A stretch of 64,000 nucleotides of DNA from Planctomycetota bacterium. GTDB lineage: Bacteria; Planctomycetota; J058; JAJDCP01. Shown piece by piece: positions 61,417 through 64,000 of this stretch (positions are counted from its first letter, which is position 1; every line of letters starts with the position of its first letter). The notes beneath the pieces were generated by a model. That model had not been told where the DNA came from. It ran no database searches and saw only the letters and a program-made list of their open reading frames with translations. Both the position numbers and the translations under genes were made by a program. Location: positions 55,157-119,156 of the forward strand of contig JAJDCP010000075.1 of assembly GCA_029260765.1 (NCBI GenBank), given 5' to 3'.

Positions 61417-62963
61417 TGGAATTGTCCTTCTTCATCGACGATCAAGAGACCCAGAATCCGCAACAGGTCGAGGCGTTGGCCGACATGGTTGGCCTTCAGG
61501 TCGATCAGCCGGTTCTCGGCGTCGATCAGCCCCTGTCGAGCCTCGAGCAGATCGCGGTTGTCGAGGTCTCCCGAAGCATAACGGATCTCGGTAACGGTGA
61601 CCGCGCGCAGCTCATGCGCGATCAGCTCGATCTGCAAGGCGACCTGCTGTTCGGTGCTCGAGAGCCGCCGCAGCTGGTCGCGCACGGCGAAGTCCAAGCG
61701 ATCGAGGCTGAGCTGAAGGTCGCGCTTCGCCTGGTTGAGGGAGAACTCGGCGCGCCGCAGAGCGATACGTTCGTCGGTGCGCTGCAAGGGCAAGCCGACG
61801 TCCAGACCCGCGGAGAGCGACCAGTCTTCGGGGTCGGCTCCCAGGAAGTCGTGGTCACTGCCGCTGAGCCCGTAGCTGAGGCTCAGGCCGATGTCCGGCT
61901 GCAAGGCGTTCTCAGCGATGCGCAGCGAACGTTCGGCGTCGACGATGCGTTCGGCGCTGGTGCGGATGTCCAGGCGGAACTGACGGGCGATCTTGACCGC
62001 CCGGTCTGCGGCGACGACCAGAGGCTCGAAGGGAGGCGTGTTCGGGACGATCTCCAACCAGGTCTCGATCGGTAGCCCCAGTTGGATCTTCAGGTTGTCG
62101 AGCGCCCGCTGGTAGGCGGCTCGGGCGTCGATCAGGTCTGCCTCGGCCTGGACCTCGCGACGCCGCGCGCGGAAGACCTGCTCGTCGTTGTTGCGGTCGA
62201 CCTGCAGCAGAGCTTCGGCCTTCTTGCGGTCGAAACGGGCCTGCAGCAGGTTCTCTTCCTGGTTGTTCAAGGTCTGGCGCTGGCTGACCAGCTCGTAGTA
62301 GGCCCCAACGATGTCGATGCTGAGTTGCTGGCGGAAGAGCTCGAAGTCGCGCACCGCATAGATCAGGTTGCGTTCGGCCTGCGTGTGGTTCTCGTGGGAG
62401 ACCTCGTAGCCGAAGCCGCGCAGCAGTGGTTGGCTCAGCTCGATGCCCACCTCCGTGCCGTAACTGCGCTCGCTGGCCAGCTCGGGCCAGCTGGCGTCGA
62501 GACCCGAGCGTAGCGTGAGCGTACCCCCGGTCGGCAGCAACTGACTGACCGACGCGTCGAAAGAGCTGGTGTTGCTCTCGCTCTCGTTCTCGCCATCAGC
62601 CCATCGGTAGCCGAGCGTCGCCGCCCATTGCGGTCCCACGGCAAACTGGGCGCTCGCCAGGGAGAGGCCACTGCTCGCCAGGCTCTCTCGCCGGTCGAGC
62701 AGGTCGCGGTTGTGCTCGAAGGCCAGATGCAGTGCCGCATCGAGATCGACCAACAGGCTGTCGAGGGCCACGCGCCCGACGGCCAGCGTGTCCGCCTGCA
62801 AACTCTGACGCGCCACGAGTTGCTCGCGGGGATGCGCCAGCGCGTGGGGTGACGCCTCGGCGAGCAGCCGCGCCGTCTCTGCATCGGCCTGCTCGAGATG
62901 CCAGCCCCGGCAGCCAACCAGCAGGGTAAGAGCGAACAGGCAAACGGAACGGTAGTGGAGCAT
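61413..62963 (-). CDS. TolC-family outer membrane efflux lipoprotein
   Basis: A 516-residue channel protein with a lipobox (LLVGC, C18), so lipid-anchored like OprM/NodT types. The body has two tandem outer-membrane-efflux repeats: long helices such as AALHLAFEHNRDLLDRRESL, VGAYYELVSQRQTLNNQEENL and, in the second half, RIVDAERSLRIAENALQPDIGLSLSYG, which ends with the beta strands. It opens the tolC-macA-macB operon. Start ATG 62963 has AGGGAG upstream; a longer frame reaches 63044. The PAP2 gene lies 108 bases upstream. Confidence 0.9.
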   Translation of the reverse strand: MLHYRSVCLFALTLLVGCRGWHLEQADAETARLLAEASPHALAHPREQLVARQSLQADTLAVGRVALDSLLVDLDAALHLAFEHNRDLLDRRESLASSGLSLASAQFAVGPQWAATLGYRWADGENESESNTSSFDASVSQLLPTGGTLTLRSGLDASWPELASERSYGTEVGIELSQPLLRGFGYEVSHENHTQAERNLIYAVRDFELFRQQLSIDIVGAYYELVSQRQTLNNQEENLLQARFDRKKAEALLQVDRNNDEQVFRARRREVQAEADLIDARAAYQRALDNLKIQLGLPIETWLEIVPNTPPFEPLVVAADRAVKIARQFRLDIRTSAERIVDAERSLRIAENALQPDIGLSLSYGLSGSDHDFLGADPEDWSLSAGLDVGLPLQRTDERIALRRAEFSLNQAKRDLQLSLDRLDFAVRDQLRRLSSTEQQVALQIELIAHELRAVTVTEIRYASGDLDNRDLLEARQGLIDAENRLIDLKANHVGQRLDLLRILGLLIVDEEGQFQ

Positions 62964-63071
62964 CGTTCTCCCTGATCGTGGGCGAAGGAGTGCTCTCTGT
63001 TGTGAGCTCAACGGGCGCCCGCCCCGCTCATTGTACTGGTCCAAGCAGCCGCGGTACAGGGATGAGCGTGC

Positions 63072-63848
63072 TCAGGACCGCCTCCAGGGCCGCCTGCCCG
63101 CCCCGGCCCCCAGGCTCCCGACCAACATCCCCAGACCCGCGCCGCTCAGGCTACCCAGCACCCCGCCCACACCAACATCCAGGGGAGTGTGCACGCGCAA
63201 AATGTTGCGCGCCAGGCCCATGCCGATAGCGAACAGCAACAGGGGCGTCAACGTCCACAGCTTGCGCGGTCCCATGCGCAGCAAGCCCCAGAACAGGAAG
63301 AAGGCACACACGCTGAAAGCGGCCAGCGTATGACCGGAAGGGAACGAGAAGCCTGCCTCGTGCAGGTAGTGCGCCCGCACCGCCGCAGAGGTGTCCACGC
63401 CCGGGATCTCGCGGTCGCCGTCCGCCATGATCCACTCGAGACGCGCCCGCCGGGCGGGCTTGGACATACTGTAGAAGGCCTCGACATCCTCGATCAGGCC
63501 AGCCTCATGCAGCAACAGGATGCAAGGACGTGGCTCGCGCACCGTCTCTTTGATCAGGCTCTCATTCAGCCAGGCCTGGGCAGCGATGCCGGCGCTCAAC
63601 ACAAAGAACACCAACAGGCCTTCGGTCACGCGCTGTCCCCGCGGACCCACCCAGCCCAACAGAATGCACAGCGCCACGATCAGGATGGGCGTGCCGATCG
63701 TGCCGCCGATATCACTGAGCAGTAGCGCGGCCGCGGCCATCGAGCCGTCGAGCGCAAACTCGGGCAGCAAGGCAGCGAGCAGCCCTGTCATCAGCGCGCA
63801 CGGCAGGCAGAGCAGCAGAGTGATTCTCAGGACTTCGGACAGCTTCAA
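63072..63848 (-). CDS. PAP2-family membrane phosphatase
   Basis: A 258-residue integral membrane protein with the three phosphatase motifs in order: KETVREPRP (about residue 100), FPSGH (about 169) and RNILRVHTPLD (about 215). About six hydrophobic segments frame them. It should dephosphorylate lipid pyrophosphates or phosphatidic acid, for example undecaprenyl pyrophosphate, at the membrane outer face. The start is TTG 63848, placed seven bases after AGGAGGAG; an ATG at 63890 has no such site. A loop of about 60 residues between the first two motifs is longer than usual. Confidence 0.85.
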   Translation of the reverse strand: MKLSEVLRITLLLCLPCALMTGLLAALLPEFALDGSMAAAALLLSDIGGTIGTPILIVALCILLGWVGPRGQRVTEGLLVFFVLSAGIAAQAWLNESLIKETVREPRPCILLLHEAGLIEDVEAFYSMSKPARRARLEWIMADGDREIPGVDTSAAVRAHYLHEAGFSFPSGHTLAAFSVCAFFLFWGLLRMGPRKLWTLTPLLLFAIGMGLARNILRVHTPLDVGVGGVLGSLSGAGLGMLVGSLGAGAGRRPWRRS

Positions 63849-63925
63849 GATGTCTCCTCCTAGTGCTTCCGTGCACAAGTCCCGGTCCATCCGGACGATG
63901 TGTGCACCATGGAAGGCAAATTCTT

Positions 63926-63983
63926 GTAGGGGAGGGGTTTATCCCCTCCCGCGGCCTCGGGCGGGGGTAAACCCCGCCCCTAC
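63926..63983. repeat. REP-like inverted repeat
   Basis: GTAGGGGAGGGGTTTATCCC at 63926-63945 is matched in reverse by GGGTAAACCCCGCCCCTAC ending at 63983, with a short GC-rich centre. This G-tract, TTTA, C-tract palindrome is a form common in many bacterial genomes as dispersed extragenic elements. It follows the start of the PAP2 gene and no gene is seen after it in the window. Confidence 0.75.
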
Positions 63984-64000
63984 AGGGCGTACCGGAACTT

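Noticed and set aside
1..64000. CRISPR arrays, rRNA, transposases, integrases, phage genes
   Set aside because: No regular spaced repeats, conserved rRNA segments or recombinase motifs were seen on either strand.

Overview
The window is a dense, GC-rich (by eye about two-thirds G+C), Gram-negative-type bacterial chromosome segment: lipoproteins, TolC/MacA/HlyD envelope proteins, PilT ATPases and one tRNA. Very large Ser/Thr kinases with TPR tails, receiver-kinase fusions, SUMF1-type and HEAT-repeat proteins, a YkgJ-type protein and a Ycf46/DUF1257/DUF2997 cluster together suggest Planctomycetota or a neighbouring uncultured lineage. No marker gene settles this, so the assignment is an inference. 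There is no sign of phage, plasmid, insertion sequence or CRISPR.

Layout. (1) 1-6.5 kb: the end of a SUMF1-domain gene, convergent with a three-gene type I secretion operon (HlyD, C39-peptidase ABC, second ABC) of the NHLP bacteriocin-export type. (2) 6.6-10.7 kb: a giant TPR Ser/Thr kinase. (3) 10.7-23.9 kb: a signalling island. A six-gene minus-strand run encodes a nucleotide-site-less PilB relative, two PilT ATPases, a receiver-kinase, a receiver/MshEN-like/kinase fusion and a receiver-GAF-histidine kinase. Beside it lie a receiver-receiver-kinase, a receiver-degenerate GGDEF-EAL protein and a single-domain receiver. (4) 23.9-36.4 kb: PLD-like lipoprotein, YkgJ-like protein, D12 adenine methylase, tRNA-Val(GAC), HEAT protein, a second giant TPR kinase, a small membrane protein, HAD phosphatase and TPR protein. 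(5) 36.5-41.0 kb: a plus-strand cluster around a Ycf46-like AAA ATPase, DUF1257, DUF2997 and a pentapeptide-repeat protein, with two unrecognised small proteins and an Ada-like zinc protein. (6) 41-49.6 kb: membrane M28 peptidase, DUF2505 protein, polyprenol/dolichol-kinase-like protein, hydrolase coupled to a Ser/Thr kinase, and a fused ThDP E1 dehydrogenase. (7) 49.8-63.9 kb: a minus-strand envelope block with a giant secreted protein, TPR lipoprotein with DPF motifs, FHA protein, an overlapping TolC-MacA-MacB efflux operon and a PAP2 phosphatase. A REP-like palindrome ends the window.

How it may work together. The main theme is signalling: six Ser/Thr kinases, at least five closely related receivers and an FHA reader within 58 kb. 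The strongest candidate for an undescribed system is the 10.7-23.9 kb island, where an ATPase-dead PilB relative and a kinase both carry an MshEN-type domain beside two intact PilT motors and a degenerate EAL protein. This would fit phospho-relay and possibly nucleotide control of a pilus-retraction-like motor. The second candidate is the Ycf46/DUF1257/DUF2997/pentapeptide cluster, a recurring set whose joint job outside cyanobacteria is unknown. Start sites were chosen by Shine-Dalgarno match and overlap with neighbours, so several differ from the longest reading frame.
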